A DNA stretch of 64,000 nt from Bacteroidota bacterium (GCA_023386555.1 JAEWJK010000013.1:124001-188000); one strand, 5' to 3'; positions 24,970-35,090 are shown, counted from the first letter of the stretch. The notes: generated from the letters alone by a model not told the origin. Translations and numbers: made by a program.

Positions 24970-26496
24970 ATGTCAGAAAAAATACTCATTCTCGATTTTG
25001 GCAGTCAATACACTCAATTAATTGCAAGAGCGGTAAGGGAAGCAAATGTTTATTGCGAGATCATTCCTTTTAATAAACCTTTTTCTTATGATGGACTGAA
25101 AGGTATTATCTTAAGTGGTTCACCTTTTAGTGTGAATGATGAAAATGCTCCTATTGTTGATATACAATCTTTCAACAGCAAATTGCCGGTACTGGGTATA
25201 TGTTATGGAGCACAATTGACTGCAAAAAATTTTGGAGGACGAGTAGATAAATCTAATAAGAGAGAATATGGCAGAGCGGTATTAGATCATAAACATGATG
25301 ATCTTTTTACAGGAGTTTCAGATCATTCACAGGTCTGGATGAGTCATAGCGATTCGATTTCGGTGTTACCTGAAGGTTTTGAATTGCTGGCTACCACTAA
25401 CAGCATTCCAATTGCTGCATTCAGAAAGACAGATAGATCAAATCCTTTATACGGTTTGCAATTTCATCCCGAAGTATATCATTCAACAGAAGGGAAAAAA
25501 ATACTTCAAAACTTCTTAGTAAAAATCTGTGGATGTAAACAAGACTGGACGCCATCTTCATTTGTACATGAAACAGTTGAACAGTTAAAACAGCAGATTG
25601 GTGATGGTCATGTGATCATGGCTTTAAGTGGTGGAGTTGATAGTACTGTAGCTGCAACACTCATCAGCAAAGCAATTGGTGATCGGTTACATGGAATATT
25701 TGTAGATAATGGTGTTTTACGAAAAGATGAATTTGAACAAGTACTTGAAACATACAAGCAACTCAATCTTAATGTAAGAGGTGTTGATGCAAAGCAATTG
25801 TTTTATGATGAACTATCCGGAAAAACAGATCCTGAAGCAAAAAGAAAAGTAATCGGTAAACTATTCATTGATGTTTTCCAGGAAGAAGCTTCTAAGTTAC
25901 CGGAAGTAAAATTTTTAGGTCAGGGAACGATTTATCCTGATGTAATTGAAAGTGTAAGTGTTCATGGACCTTCAGTTACCATAAAATCACATCACAATGT
26001 TGGTGGATTGCCTGAAAAAATGCATTTAAAATTAGTAGAGCCTTTACGTTCACTTTTTAAAGATGAAGTAAGAAAAGTAGGACTCGAACTTGGCATTCCG
26101 GCAGATATGATACAACGTCATCCATTTCCTGGTCCGGGTTTAGCCATTCGTATTCTAGGTGAAATAACAGAAGAAAAAGTTAAGTTGTTACAGGCTGCAG
26201 ATGATATTTATATCAAAGCTTTGAAAGAATACAATCTCTATTCAGCTGTTTGGCAAGCTGGAACAATACTGTTACCGGTAAAGAGTGTTGGTGTAATGGG
26301 AGACGAAAGAACCTATGAATTTACGGTGGCATTAAGAGCTGTTACCTCAATTGATGGAATGACGGCTGACTGGGCTCATCTTCCATATGATTTTTTAGCC
26401 CATGTTTCTAATGAAATTATCAATTCTGTAAGAGGCATCAATCGTGTTGTGTACGATATTAGCAGTAAACCACCTGCTACCATTGAGTGGGAATAA
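24970..26496 (+). CDS. guaA: GMP synthase (glutamine-hydrolysing)
   Basis: GuaA aminates XMP to GMP using glutamine and ATP. The N-terminal class I glutaminase has its nucleophile in LGICYGAQL (Cys about 80) and the partner His/Glu in LQFHPEVYH. The ATP-pyrophosphatase motif is LSGGVDST (about 221). The C-terminal dimerisation domain contains RHPFPGPGLAIRILGE and ends in KPPATIEWE, the normal C-terminus. At 508 residues it is full length. Confidence 0.98.
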   Translation: MSEKILILDFGSQYTQLIARAVREANVYCEIIPFNKPFSYDGLKGIILSGSPFSVNDENAPIVDIQSFNSKLPVLGICYGAQLTAKNFGGRVDKSNKREYGRAVLDHKHDDLFTGVSDHSQVWMSHSDSISVLPEGFELLATTNSIPIAAFRKTDRSNPLYGLQFHPEVYHSTEGKKILQNFLVKICGCKQDWTPSSFVHETVEQLKQQIGDGHVIMALSGGVDSTVAATLISKAIGDRLHGIFVDNGVLRKDEFEQVLETYKQLNLNVRGVDAKQLFYDELSGKTDPEAKRKVIGKLFIDVFQEEASKLPEVKFLGQGTIYPDVIESVSVHGPSVTIKSHHNVGGLPEKMHLKLVEPLRSLFKDEVRKVGLELGIPADMIQRHPFPGPGLAIRILGEITEEKVKLLQAADDIYIKALKEYNLYSAVWQAGTILLPVKSVGVMGDERTYEFTVALRAVTSIDGMTADWAHLPYDFLAHVSNEIINSVRGINRVVYDISSKPPATIEWE

Positions 26497-26516
26497 GGTA
26501 TAAAATTTGCTTACAA

Positions 26517-27722
26517 ATGAGAAACAGTTACATGCACCTCAAAAAAGCTTTTCTTCTTGCAGTTATCATCTCGATTTCAGCTAAAGGGTTTTCCAATTAT
26601 AAAAGAGATTCTGCCAATCCTGTAAAAGTAGCTGTGTTGCTTCCACTTTATCTCGATTCAGCTTTTAATGGAGCAAATTATAAATTGGGAAATAATAATC
26701 TTCCAAAATATATGCTGCCGGGCCTTGATTTTTATAACGGTGTAATGATGGCAATTGATTCATTACAACAGGAAGGCAAGTTTATTGAAGTGATGATCCA
26801 TGATACAAAATCAAAAACAAAATCCCTCAGCTCATTTTTAGGTGAACCAGATATTTCATCTGCATCATTCATTATCGCTTCTTTTACTGCAAAAGATGAG
26901 TTGAAGAAAGTAGCTGATTTTGCAGCGTTGAAAAATATCCCTCTTATATCTGCAACATATCCAAACGATGGCGGTATAACCGATAATCCGAATCTTGTTC
27001 TTATTAATCCAACTTTAGCCACACACATTGAAGGTGTTTTTAAATATGTGCAGCGAAATCATAGTATGGATAACATTGTTCTCTTCAAGCGAAAGAGTGA
27101 TGTAATGGATAAGTACATTATGGAAAATATTATCGAATCTTCGAAAAAGTATTCCCAACTTCCGGTAAGAATTAGTTATGTTGAAGTAAGTGATGCGTTT
27201 AATTCGCAGGAAATCATTTCAAAATTAGATAGTAATAAAACGAATATTGTTATTGGAGCTACGTTAAACGAAACTTTCGCCGGAAATATTGTAAGAACAT
27301 TGAGCAGCATCAAATCATCTTACAAAGCAATAGCTATAGGAATGCCTACCTGGGATAATATGAAAGAATTAAAAAGAAGTGATACAAGAGGAGTGGAGGT
27401 GGTTTATTCAACTCCATATAATTATCTGAGAAGCGATAAATTTCTTTCGAAACTGGCTGCAAATTATAATGCAAAACTAAATGGTAAAGCCAGCGATATG
27501 ATGTTTAAAGGCTATGAAGCAATGTATCATTTCACAAAGTTGTACCTAAAGCATGATGATAGGTTTATCAATAATCTTTCTGACAGAGATTTCAAGATCA
27601 CGAACGAGTTTGATGTGCAGCCAGTAAGAATAAAAAATGATAATACCCAAATTGATTACCTGGAGAATAAGAAATTATATTATGTGATAAAGATGGATGG
27701 TGTAATAAAAACTGTAAAATAA
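26517..27722 (+). CDS. Periplasmic type-1 ligand-binding protein (ABC/LivJ-like fold)
   Basis: After a signal peptide (FLLAVIISISAKGFS) the protein has the type-1 periplasmic-binding fold: VKVAVLLPLYLDS, GLDFYNGVMMAIDSL, IIASFTAKDELKKVADFAALKNIPLISATYP and IGMPTWDNM, ending with FDVQPV. No permease or ATPase is nearby, so it may be a sensor or a cell-wall-synthesis activator of the LpoA type rather than a transporter subunit. That is only a suggestion. Starts at 26517 or 26532 are both possible. A TAAAATTTG-like element lies just upstream. Its stop abuts the stop of the convergent gene. Confidence 0.7.
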   Translation: MRNSYMHLKKAFLLAVIISISAKGFSNYKRDSANPVKVAVLLPLYLDSAFNGANYKLGNNNLPKYMLPGLDFYNGVMMAIDSLQQEGKFIEVMIHDTKSKTKSLSSFLGEPDISSASFIIASFTAKDELKKVADFAALKNIPLISATYPNDGGITDNPNLVLINPTLATHIEGVFKYVQRNHSMDNIVLFKRKSDVMDKYIMENIIESSKKYSQLPVRISYVEVSDAFNSQEIISKLDSNKTNIVIGATLNETFAGNIVRTLSSIKSSYKAIAIGMPTWDNMKELKRSDTRGVEVVYSTPYNYLRSDKFLSKLAANYNAKLNGKASDMMFKGYEAMYHFTKLYLKHDDRFINNLSDRDFKITNEFDVQPVRIKNDNTQIDYLENKKLYYVIKMDGVIKTVK

Positions 27723-28430
27723 TCAGTTCATTTGTTTTATTCTTTCATCGATAATATTATACAACCACAATGGTTTTTTGTCGAAACGCATATTCCTTTT
27801 AAATTCTTTAGGATCAAAAATTCTTTCAGGCGTGTATTTATTAGGTAATCTTGCTGCACTCATCTGCATTTGCTGGTTATTTCTTGAGGTTTCTCTTTGT
27901 GCAGGATCTGAACCAGTATAAGAAGGCTCTATCGTAACAGGCTCTCGTACACTGTTACTTGTTAAGCTGGCAGCTTGAAATCGCTTAAATATTTCTGTTG
28001 TATCAACCAGTATACGCTCAGCGACCAGCTCTCCGGTTTTAGTTCGTAAACTTAACTTAGCCGAAAATTTGTATGGTATTACTATATAGTAGCCATTAAT
28101 GTTAGCAACCGAATTTTGAATGAAAGATTCGTTAACCTGTGGACGTTCATCAAATGACATGTATGGATCAAGATAAACAGGTTGTGAAACCTCCATTGTT
28201 ACGATATAGTAGGGATTACAATCTTTTGTACAGATACGCATATTGGTTAGCTGTTGCCAGATTTTTGGTAGTGTAGTATCTATCAAAGCCATTGTGTTCT
28301 TATTATTATTCCAAAACTGGGGCAAGATCAGTTTGTATTTATTAGTATCGGCTGGATTTTTCTGGGTGTAGGATGTAGTGCTGACGGCAACGGATAAGAC
28401 GATCATAAATATTTTTTTCATAGACAGCAT
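27723..28430 (-). CDS. Secreted protein of unknown function
   Basis: I do not recognise this 235-residue protein. A signal peptide (about 1-21, ending SYT) precedes a region with two cysteines close together (RICTKDCNPYY, about 63-73) and repeated aromatic strands (YYIVTMEVSQPVYLDPYMSF, GYYIVIPYKFSAKLSLRT). The C-terminal third is polar with RIFDPKEFKRNMRFDKKPLW. The start may be Met4 (MKKIFMIVL). It is likely periplasmic or surface-exposed. It is convergent with the ligand-binding protein gene with zero spacing. Confidence 0.7.
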   Translation of the reverse strand: MLSMKKIFMIVLSVAVSTTSYTQKNPADTNKYKLILPQFWNNNKNTMALIDTTLPKIWQQLTNMRICTKDCNPYYIVTMEVSQPVYLDPYMSFDERPQVNESFIQNSVANINGYYIVIPYKFSAKLSLRTKTGELVAERILVDTTEIFKRFQAASLTSNSVREPVTIEPSYTGSDPAQRETSRNNQQMQMSAARLPNKYTPERIFDPKEFKRNMRFDKKPLWLYNIIDERIKQMN

Positions 28431-28495
28431 TATAGAACAATTTACAAACAGTTATTAGTAAATAATACCTGCAGTTTTATTTTAACTTTATTACA

Positions 28496-29515
28496 ATGAC
28501 GCTCATCGAATTTTCTTCCAAAGGTCTGTATTGTCCGCAAGGAGGCTTTTATCTTGATCCCTGGAAGCCTGTAGATAAAGCACTGATAACTCATGCACAT
28601 TCAGATCATGCAAGGTTTGGTAGCAAAGCTTATCTCTCTCATCATTATACAAAACCATTATTGCAAGCCAGATTAGGTGAAGGCAATTACGAATCCATTG
28701 AATGGGGTGAACAACTTAACATCAATGGAGTAAAAGTTTCTTTTCATCCTGCAGGGCATATGATCGGGTCATCACAGATCAGGTTAGAATACGGTGGAGA
28801 GGTTTGGGTATTTAGTGGTGATTACAAAACAGAAAACGATGGCATCAGCGGAGCATTCGAACCTGTAAAGTGTGATACATTCATCACTGAATCTACGTTT
28901 GGACTTCCCATCTATAATTGGAAACCACAGTCAGAAATATTCAGCCAGATGAAAAACTGGATATTGAAGAATAAAGAGCAAGGCAAATCATCTATCATTC
29001 TTGCTTATAGTCTCGGGAAAGCCCAGAGGATATTACAACCATTAAGTGAAGCAACGGATATTATCTATGCACATGGAGCAGTTTATAACATGTATATGAC
29101 ATTGATAAATGCAGGATGGAAATTTCCACCAATGGAAAGGATTACTTACGAAACCTCAAAAGAGAAACTAAAGAATGCAGTAATTCTTGCTCCACCAGGA
29201 GCACAGGGAACCACCTGGATGAAACGTTTTCAACCGTATGCTGTTGGTGTTTGCAGTGGTTGGATGCAGGTAAGGGGTAACGTAAGACGAAAAAATGTTG
29301 ATGGAGGTTTTATTATCAGCGATCATGCAGATTGGAATGGATTGTTAGAGTCTGTAAAGGCTACAGGGGCCTCAAAAGTTTTTGTTACACATGGCTATCA
29401 GTCTGCTTTCAGTAGATATCTGAACGAAATAGGAATTGAATCTGCTGAAGTAAAAACAGAATATGGAGAAGAAGATGAAGGTGAAACTCCTGAAGAACCT
29501 GTTTCGGTTGAATAA
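28496..29515 (+). CDS. Ligase-associated DNA exonuclease-like metallo-beta-lactamase protein
   Basis: The protein carries MBL/beta-CASP signatures: the zinc motif THAHSDHARFG (about 33-43), HPAGHMIGSSQI (about 83-94), SGDYKTEND (about 107) and ISDHADWNGL (about 271). It closely fits the family of exonucleases usually encoded beside an ATP-dependent DNA ligase (TIGR04122 type). No ligase gene is adjacent, at least within the window. The C-terminal tail is acidic (TEYGEEDEGETPEEP). Confidence 0.85.
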   Translation: MTLIEFSSKGLYCPQGGFYLDPWKPVDKALITHAHSDHARFGSKAYLSHHYTKPLLQARLGEGNYESIEWGEQLNINGVKVSFHPAGHMIGSSQIRLEYGGEVWVFSGDYKTENDGISGAFEPVKCDTFITESTFGLPIYNWKPQSEIFSQMKNWILKNKEQGKSSIILAYSLGKAQRILQPLSEATDIIYAHGAVYNMYMTLINAGWKFPPMERITYETSKEKLKNAVILAPPGAQGTTWMKRFQPYAVGVCSGWMQVRGNVRRKNVDGGFIISDHADWNGLLESVKATGASKVFVTHGYQSAFSRYLNEIGIESAEVKTEYGEEDEGETPEEPVSVE

Positions 29516-29559
29516 CTATATGCATAATTATTAATACATTTATCTAACAATAACTGTTT

Positions 29560-29994
29560 ATGGGCTTTGCAAAAGAATTTAAAGAGTTTGCCGTTCGTGG
29601 TAACGTAGTAGATCTTGCAGTAGGAGTAATCATTGGTGCAGCATTTAGTAAGATAGTAGATTCCGTAGTAGGAGATCTTGTAATGCCATTGATTGGTGTA
29701 TTTTTCTCTGCCGATTTCAGTAATCTTTACTTGCCATTGGCTGATGGAATCAAACCTGGGATGACCCTGGAGGAAGCCAAAGCCATTGGACCTGTATTTG
29801 CCTGGGGTAACTTTTTAACTGTGCTGCTGAATTTTATTATTCTTGCTTTTGTAATATTCTGGCTGGTAAAAGGTATTAATGCATTGAGAAGAAAACATGC
29901 TGAAAAGCCACAGCAAACTGGTCCACCTGCACCTACTGCATCAGAAAAATTATTGGCAGAGATACGTGATGCTATAAAAGCTAAAGGTGTTTAA
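29560..29994 (+). CDS. mscL: Large-conductance mechanosensitive channel
   Basis: MscL opens in the inner membrane on hypo-osmotic shock. The hallmark N-terminus GFAKEFKEFAVRGNVVDLAVGVIIGAAFSKIV is followed by two transmembrane helices and a periplasmic loop. A C-terminal helix (SEKLLAEIRDAIKA) follows. At 144 residues it is normal. It is a single gene. Confidence 0.96.
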   Translation: MGFAKEFKEFAVRGNVVDLAVGVIIGAAFSKIVDSVVGDLVMPLIGVFFSADFSNLYLPLADGIKPGMTLEEAKAIGPVFAWGNFLTVLLNFIILAFVIFWLVKGINALRRKHAEKPQQTGPPAPTASEKLLAEIRDAIKAKGV

Positions 29995-30136
29995 TGTATA
30001 AGTTATAATGTGAAATAAAGAGCCATATCTTAAGGAATAATTTCTACATCAAGTTTCGATAGTGGTAGTAAGATTATCTATTGTGTGTGTTTAACTGTTT
30101 CATTTGTCAGCCATCTATTCTTCGTAAGTTAGCATC

Positions 30137-31054
30137 ATGTCAACTGTATTAATTACCGGCGGAACTGGGTTGGTAGGTAGTCATCTAACAAGGATGATTC
30201 TTGAAAAAGGGTATCATGTAATCATTCTATCAAGAAGCATAAGAGAAAGTGATCATCCAAATCTTTCTTTTGCTAAGTGGAATGTGCAATCCGGAGAAAT
30301 TGACGCAACAGCAATCACAAAGGCTGATCACATTATTCATCTGGCAGGTGCAGGTGTAGCTGAAAAACGGTGGACGTCGGAAAGAAAAAAGGAGATTGTT
30401 GAAAGTCGTACTAAATCTGCAGATATCATTGTAAATGCTTTGAATACAATTCCAAATAATGTTCAAACGGTAGTAAGTGCTTCAGCAATTGGTTGGTACG
30501 GACCAGATACAAAAGATAGCAAGCAAAAAGGGTTTACAGAAGAAACACCAGCTAATACTCATTTTTTAGGAGAGACTTGTAGATTATGGGAAGCAAGTAT
30601 TAACCCTGTTACAGCACTGGATAAACGACTGGTAAAATTCAGGATAGGAATTGTATTGGCAGAAGATGGTGGTGCATTAGAAGAATTCGCTAAACCGCTG
30701 AAATTTGGAATGGCAACTATAATGGGTAGTGGTGAACAGGTAATAAGTTGGATACATGTGGAAGACTTATGTCGTATGTTTATTAATGCTATAGAGAATA
30801 AACATCTTTCAGGTGTATATAATGCAGTAGCACCACAGCCGGTTACCAATAAAGAATTAGTATTATCTCTTGCAAATAAACTGAGAGGGAAAGCGTTTCT
30901 TCCTATTCATGTACCAAGAATTGCTCTGAAACTTGCATTGGGTGAAATGAGTATAGAAGTTTTAAAAAGTGCTACGGTAAGTTCAGAAAAGATCAGTAAC
31001 ACAGGCTTTACTTTTCTATATCCAACACTTAGAGCGGCATTGCATTTGAAGTAA
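30137..31054 (+). CDS. TIGR01777-family SDR epimerase
   Basis: This is a short-chain dehydrogenase-like NAD(P) protein with the N-terminal Rossmann motif ITGGTGLVGSHL (about 5-16), HLAGAGVAEKRWT, SASAIGWYG with the catalytic-type tyrosine (about 116), and a C-terminal DUF1731-like region. The family (YfcH-like) has no well-defined substrate. The length of 305 residues is normal. A TAAGTTAG element lies 4 nt before the start region. Confidence 0.88.
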   Translation: MSTVLITGGTGLVGSHLTRMILEKGYHVIILSRSIRESDHPNLSFAKWNVQSGEIDATAITKADHIIHLAGAGVAEKRWTSERKKEIVESRTKSADIIVNALNTIPNNVQTVVSASAIGWYGPDTKDSKQKGFTEETPANTHFLGETCRLWEASINPVTALDKRLVKFRIGIVLAEDGGALEEFAKPLKFGMATIMGSGEQVISWIHVEDLCRMFINAIENKHLSGVYNAVAPQPVTNKELVLSLANKLRGKAFLPIHVPRIALKLALGEMSIEVLKSATVSSEKISNTGFTFLYPTLRAALHLK

Positions 31055-31074
31055 GGTGAGCACACACCTTTTTT

Positions 31075-33144
31075 ATGATCAAGAGATTTCTACCGCTGTT
31101 TAGTATACTGTTATCATACTGTACACTTTATTCTGTACAATCTTTTTCCCAATGTCTTTCTTATCCTGTTTCGTTAAATGAAAGAGTGAATAATTCAACT
31201 TCTTTGTTGCTGGGAAAGGTGATAGCTCAGCATTGTTATAATGATGAGAATGGCAACATCTATACGCTGAATAAGATTGAAGTAGATGCATGGATAAAAA
31301 ATCATAATGCAGAAAGTGAAGTTTATGTTATCACCCTTGGTGGAATATTAAATGGGAAAGCACAAATAACTTATCCTGCTGTTCAGCTCGAAAAGAATCA
31401 ACGCTATTTTCTAATGCTCGAAAATGATAACCCGTTATTCGATGATAATAACATTCGTAATGCTTTTCCGGGTAAGATACAGGCTATGCCTTTTGCAGAT
31501 GCACAAGGTGCATGGTTATTTCAAAACGGTAAATATCACGATTTGTTTGTTGAAGGTGCAGTTTCAGAAACAGTATTGTTGCAAAAGCTATTTTCTATTG
31601 CAAGGTTAGAGGCGAAAAAGCCAGATGGAACGATCTATACACCATCTGAATTATCAGGCAGAACAGATAGGATTGATGCTGTAACATCTTTTGGGCCTAA
31701 TCCTACAGATGCAGGAACAGTAGACCCTGCTGATTTCTTAACCATCAATGGATCTGGTTTTGGATCAACACCAGGTACTGTTCAGTTTCCAAATGCAGAT
31801 AATGGAGGATCAACTTTTATTTCTCCTCCTAATACATCAGATTATGTTAGTTGGTCAGACAATACAATCGTAGTTAAGGTGCCAACAGGAAATGGAACAA
31901 ATGCAGGAACCGGTACATTTTTGGTCAATGGCATTTTTTCTTCTATACAACCACTTGTTATTAGGTATTCGCATATTTCGCTTAACCAGGATTTTAGTGG
32001 TTTTCCCACAACTACACGATTACGTTATTACTTAAGAAATCTTAATGGTTTAGGTGGATATACATTTGTGTACAATACAGGCTTTCTCAGTAATGTACCT
32101 GCCGTAGCAGCCTTTGAGAGAGCATTGAATACATGGACATGCAATACCGGTATAAACTGGAGAGCAATCGGTAGTACTTTTTCCGCTTATGCTAATGATG
32201 ATGAGAATGTAGTGTTGTTCGATGCTTCATTACCAGCAGGAGTATTAGCAAGAGCAACAAGCAGGTTTTCGGGTTTTGCAACAGGAACCTGTAACCTGGA
32301 AAATACAGTTTGGTGGATGGAAGAAATAGATATCCAGGCTAGACCATCAGGTGTAACCTGGCAATTTGGACCTGGACTGGCATCAGGTGCTGAGTATGAT
32401 TTTGAAACGGTGATCTTACACGAATTAGGTCATGCACATGGATTAGGACACAGAATTGCTCCCGGCCAATTAATGAATTTCTCCGTAACAAATGGATCTA
32501 ACATCAGAACACCTGCACCACAGGAAGTTCAGGGTGGATTAGACAAGATGGCTTACAGCACACAACCAACCTGTTTCAATCCTACCGGAAGTGGTACACC
32601 AATGATCGCTGCAGGATGTCCGTTTCCTGTTAAGCTGATAAATTTTATAGGTGAATTGACAAGGTATGGTGCTGAATTGAATTGGGTAACACAGAACGAG
32701 ATCAATGCTGATAAGTTTGAGATACAGCGAAGCCAAAACGGAACTGAATATAATACGATTGGTGTTGTACAAGCCAAAGGACATGCATCAATGGAAACCG
32801 CATATAAATTTATAGATGGAGATGTGAAGACAGGTGTAAACTACTACCGTTTAAAGATGATTGATAAAGATCATAGCTATGAGTTTTCGACTGTAGTAGT
32901 ACTGAAAGCAGAAAAACAAGTGGAGGTATTTAGTGTATATCCAAACCCTGTAATTAATGAATTGTTTGTAAAGGCTACAATCAAAACATCAATTCAATTG
33001 ATTGATGGAAATGGAAAGGCTGTTAGAACATTTCAACTATTTGTTGGAAACAATCGTTTTGATGTAGGCAATCTGAGCAATGGAGTTTATTACCTGGTTG
33101 ATAAAAGTTCAGGAACAAAACAAAAGTTGATAATAATGCATTAA
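31075..33144 (+). CDS. Secreted matrixin-like zinc protease with T9SS sorting domain
   Basis: After a signal peptide (about 1-25) come a beta domain (26-190), an IPT/TIG immunoglobulin-like domain (about 205-290) and a metzincin domain with HELGHAHGLGH starting at His449 (HExxHxxGxxH) and the Met-turn GQLMNFS. The last about 75 residues (YPNPVINELFVKA, LSNGVYYLV, KQKLIIMH) form a type A T9SS sorting signal, so export by the type IX system is expected. The organism must encode that system elsewhere. The substrate is unknown. Confidence 0.92.
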   Translation: MIKRFLPLFSILLSYCTLYSVQSFSQCLSYPVSLNERVNNSTSLLLGKVIAQHCYNDENGNIYTLNKIEVDAWIKNHNAESEVYVITLGGILNGKAQITYPAVQLEKNQRYFLMLENDNPLFDDNNIRNAFPGKIQAMPFADAQGAWLFQNGKYHDLFVEGAVSETVLLQKLFSIARLEAKKPDGTIYTPSELSGRTDRIDAVTSFGPNPTDAGTVDPADFLTINGSGFGSTPGTVQFPNADNGGSTFISPPNTSDYVSWSDNTIVVKVPTGNGTNAGTGTFLVNGIFSSIQPLVIRYSHISLNQDFSGFPTTTRLRYYLRNLNGLGGYTFVYNTGFLSNVPAVAAFERALNTWTCNTGINWRAIGSTFSAYANDDENVVLFDASLPAGVLARATSRFSGFATGTCNLENTVWWMEEIDIQARPSGVTWQFGPGLASGAEYDFETVILHELGHAHGLGHRIAPGQLMNFSVTNGSNIRTPAPQEVQGGLDKMAYSTQPTCFNPTGSGTPMIAAGCPFPVKLINFIGELTRYGAELNWVTQNEINADKFEIQRSQNGTEYNTIGVVQAKGHASMETAYKFIDGDVKTGVNYYRLKMIDKDHSYEFSTVVVLKAEKQVEVFSVYPNPVINELFVKATIKTSIQLIDGNGKAVRTFQLFVGNNRFDVGNLSNGVYYLVDKSSGTKQKLIIMH

Positions 33145-33172
33145 AAAAGAGCTGTCACCTGACAGCTCTTTT
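33145..33172. terminator. Bidirectional terminator after protease gene
   Basis: AAAAGAGCTGTCA (33145-33157) pairs perfectly with TGACAGCTCTTTT (33160-33172). It separates the convergent protease and ABC permease genes. Confidence 0.92.
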
Positions 33173-33177
33173 TGATT

Positions 33178-33990
33178 TTATAAGTTATCACTTTTAAATT
33201 TTCTATAACTCACAAAGATGTAGAGAGCAAGGTAAGCAAAACAACTAAGCAGTATATAAGTAAAGTCTGGCTTTACAAGAAAGTGTTCCTGCACACTTTC
33301 GGCAATTGGTAAAGGAATCAAATTATCGGCAGTCTCAATCGGTAGAAAATAACCTGTATTGTAAACATACTTGTTAAGTACCTGGAACAATACATTATCA
33401 AAGATCACAACATAGATAAAGTAAACACCTAAAGCAATACCACTTCTCTTGAAGATTGTTCCAAACATTAATGCTAACGAACAATAGCTTAAACACTGCA
33501 GAAAAGAGAATGAGAAATACTTCAGATACTCTCCGCTAAAAGGTTTGGTTGATGTTAATGAGCCAAATGCAAAACCGGTAATTACCACCGTTAATGCAGA
33601 AATAAAACAAAGTGCAATGATGCTTAGCAACTTTGCTGTAATAAACTGATTCCTGGTTAAACCATCTATCAAATTTTGACGATGTGTTTTAAATGTAAAC
33701 TCGTTAGTGAAAAGAATGATGGTGAGAAAACCTGGAATAATCAATAGAAAACTGCTAACGTAAGCTGTCATAGCCCAGCTCAATGGAAATGCATAAGGAG
33801 GAGTGCCGATCATCATTCGAATGAATGCATCGGTGGGATTTTTTGCCATTGTTTCCCTGAAGTTTGCCATCAATACTTCATACACAAGATAATTGGCACC
33901 TACAATGCTGATAAGATAAAGTATAAATAATACCCAGAACGTACGATAGTTCTTTACTTTGAGCCATTCTATTTTAAGAAGATGTAACAT
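33178..33990 (-). CDS. ABC transporter permease (ABC-2 type)
   Basis: The protein has about six transmembrane helices and ABC-2 permease features, such as NEFTFKTHRQNLIDGLTRNQFITAKLLS in the coupling-helix region. The start is MLHLLKIEWLKVKNYRTFW at 33990. The frame runs on to 34050, but those extra 20 codons are translation of a dispersed repeat (copy 8). With the ATPase at 34072-34980 it forms an export system of unknown substrate. Confidence 0.88.
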   Translation of the reverse strand: MLHLLKIEWLKVKNYRTFWVLFILYLISIVGANYLVYEVLMANFRETMAKNPTDAFIRMMIGTPPYAFPLSWAMTAYVSSFLLIIPGFLTIILFTNEFTFKTHRQNLIDGLTRNQFITAKLLSIIALCFISALTVVITGFAFGSLTSTKPFSGEYLKYFSFSFLQCLSYCSLALMFGTIFKRSGIALGVYFIYVVIFDNVLFQVLNKYVYNTGYFLPIETADNLIPLPIAESVQEHFLVKPDFTYILLSCFAYLALYIFVSYRKFKSDNL

Positions 33991-34024
33991 TTTTGTTTGT
34001 TTAATAGTAGTACAACTGATGAAC

Positions 34025-34050
34025 GTAATGCGACGCAACAAAAGTTTCAT
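34025..34050 (-). repeat. Dispersed intergenic repeat, GC subfamily (copy 8)
   Basis: The minus strand reads AAACTTTTGTTGCGTCGCAT, then diverges. It produces the spurious N-terminal extension of the permease frame and lies between the two ABC genes. Confidence 0.7.
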
Positions 34051-34071
34051 GCTGTTGTTGCAGTTCGTAAC

Positions 34072-34980
34072 CTATCGATCACTTTGTTTGCCGGTCAGTT
34101 CAAAGAATTTAGTTTCCAGGCTTTTTTTCTTTAATAGGAGATGAGTTAATACAATTCCATGATCAAAGCAATGTTTGTTGACCTCATCAAGTTTTGCTGA
34201 ACCCATTGGATAATACAACTGCAACATATTATTCTCTGCATGTTTGATCTGCGAATAACCATTCAACGATTGAATCACATTCTCCAGCTTTACAAGATCA
34301 ACAGCAGCAACTTCAACAATATCTTCATTCAGTAATACTTCATCTACATGGCCCGCAGCAAGTAATTCTCCTTTCTTTAAAATGGCAACATACGTACAAA
34401 CTTTTTCAACCTCATCCAAAAGATGACTTGCCATGATGATTGTCTTACCTTCTTTTGCAAGTGTTTTGATGAGTTCTCTTATTTCTGCAATACCAACAGG
34501 ATCTAATCCATTAGTAGGTTCATCAAAGATCAAAACGTTTGGATTTCCCAAAAGCGTTGAAGCAATGGCCAGTCTTTGCTTCATGCCTAATGAATAAGTA
34601 TTGAACTTACTTGTTTTGCGTTGATGCAGATTTACTTTTTCAAGTACAGTTTCAATATCACCTAAGCCTCTTTCTTTTATCTCTGCTGCAATGCGAAGAT
34701 TTCTTTCACCCGATAGATAATGGTAAAAGTTTGGTGTTTCTAATAATGTTCCAATACCTTTTCTTACTTCTGCAGAAGGAGATTGGCCCATCAGTTCAAA
34801 ACTGCCGGATGTTGGCCTGAGAATATCAAGAATAATTCCCAGTAAAGTTGTTTTACCACTTCCGTTTGGACCTAAGATGCCAAACACTGAGCCTGGTGGA
34901 ACATCAAATGATACATTTTTGAGTGCCTGTATCTTTCCGTAATTTTTAGAAATGCCTTTCAATGAGAGAACAGTAGTCAC
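34072..34980 (-). CDS. ABC transporter ATP-binding protein
   Basis: The 302-residue ATPase has Walker A GPNGSGKTT (about 38-46), the ABC signature YSLGMKQRL (about 129), Walker B LIFDEPTNGLD (about 151) and the H-loop MASHLLDEVEKVC. It has a C-terminal extension of about 90 residues, as in multidrug and antibiotic exporters of the CcmA/BcrA group. It is paired with the permease downstream. The substrate is unknown. Confidence 0.9.
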   Translation of the reverse strand: MTTVLSLKGISKNYGKIQALKNVSFDVPPGSVFGILGPNGSGKTTLLGIILDILRPTSGSFELMGQSPSAEVRKGIGTLLETPNFYHYLSGERNLRIAAEIKERGLGDIETVLEKVNLHQRKTSKFNTYSLGMKQRLAIASTLLGNPNVLIFDEPTNGLDPVGIAEIRELIKTLAKEGKTIIMASHLLDEVEKVCTYVAILKKGELLAAGHVDEVLLNEDIVEVAAVDLVKLENVIQSLNGYSQIKHAENNMLQLYYPMGSAKLDEVNKHCFDHGIVLTHLLLKKKSLETKFFELTGKQSDR

Positions 34981-35090
34981 AGTAATTATATTATTTAGGG
35001 TGAAAGTAGAATTTTTGGAAGTAGAACCTAACTTTTTGTTACGAAGAGGCTGAATATAGGGATGAAAGTTTCACCAACTTCATTACTGGT

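Noticed and set aside
33991..34050. N-terminal extension of the ABC permease (20 residues from 34050)
   Set aside because: It is a translation of dispersed repeat copy 8. The normal protein starts at 33990.
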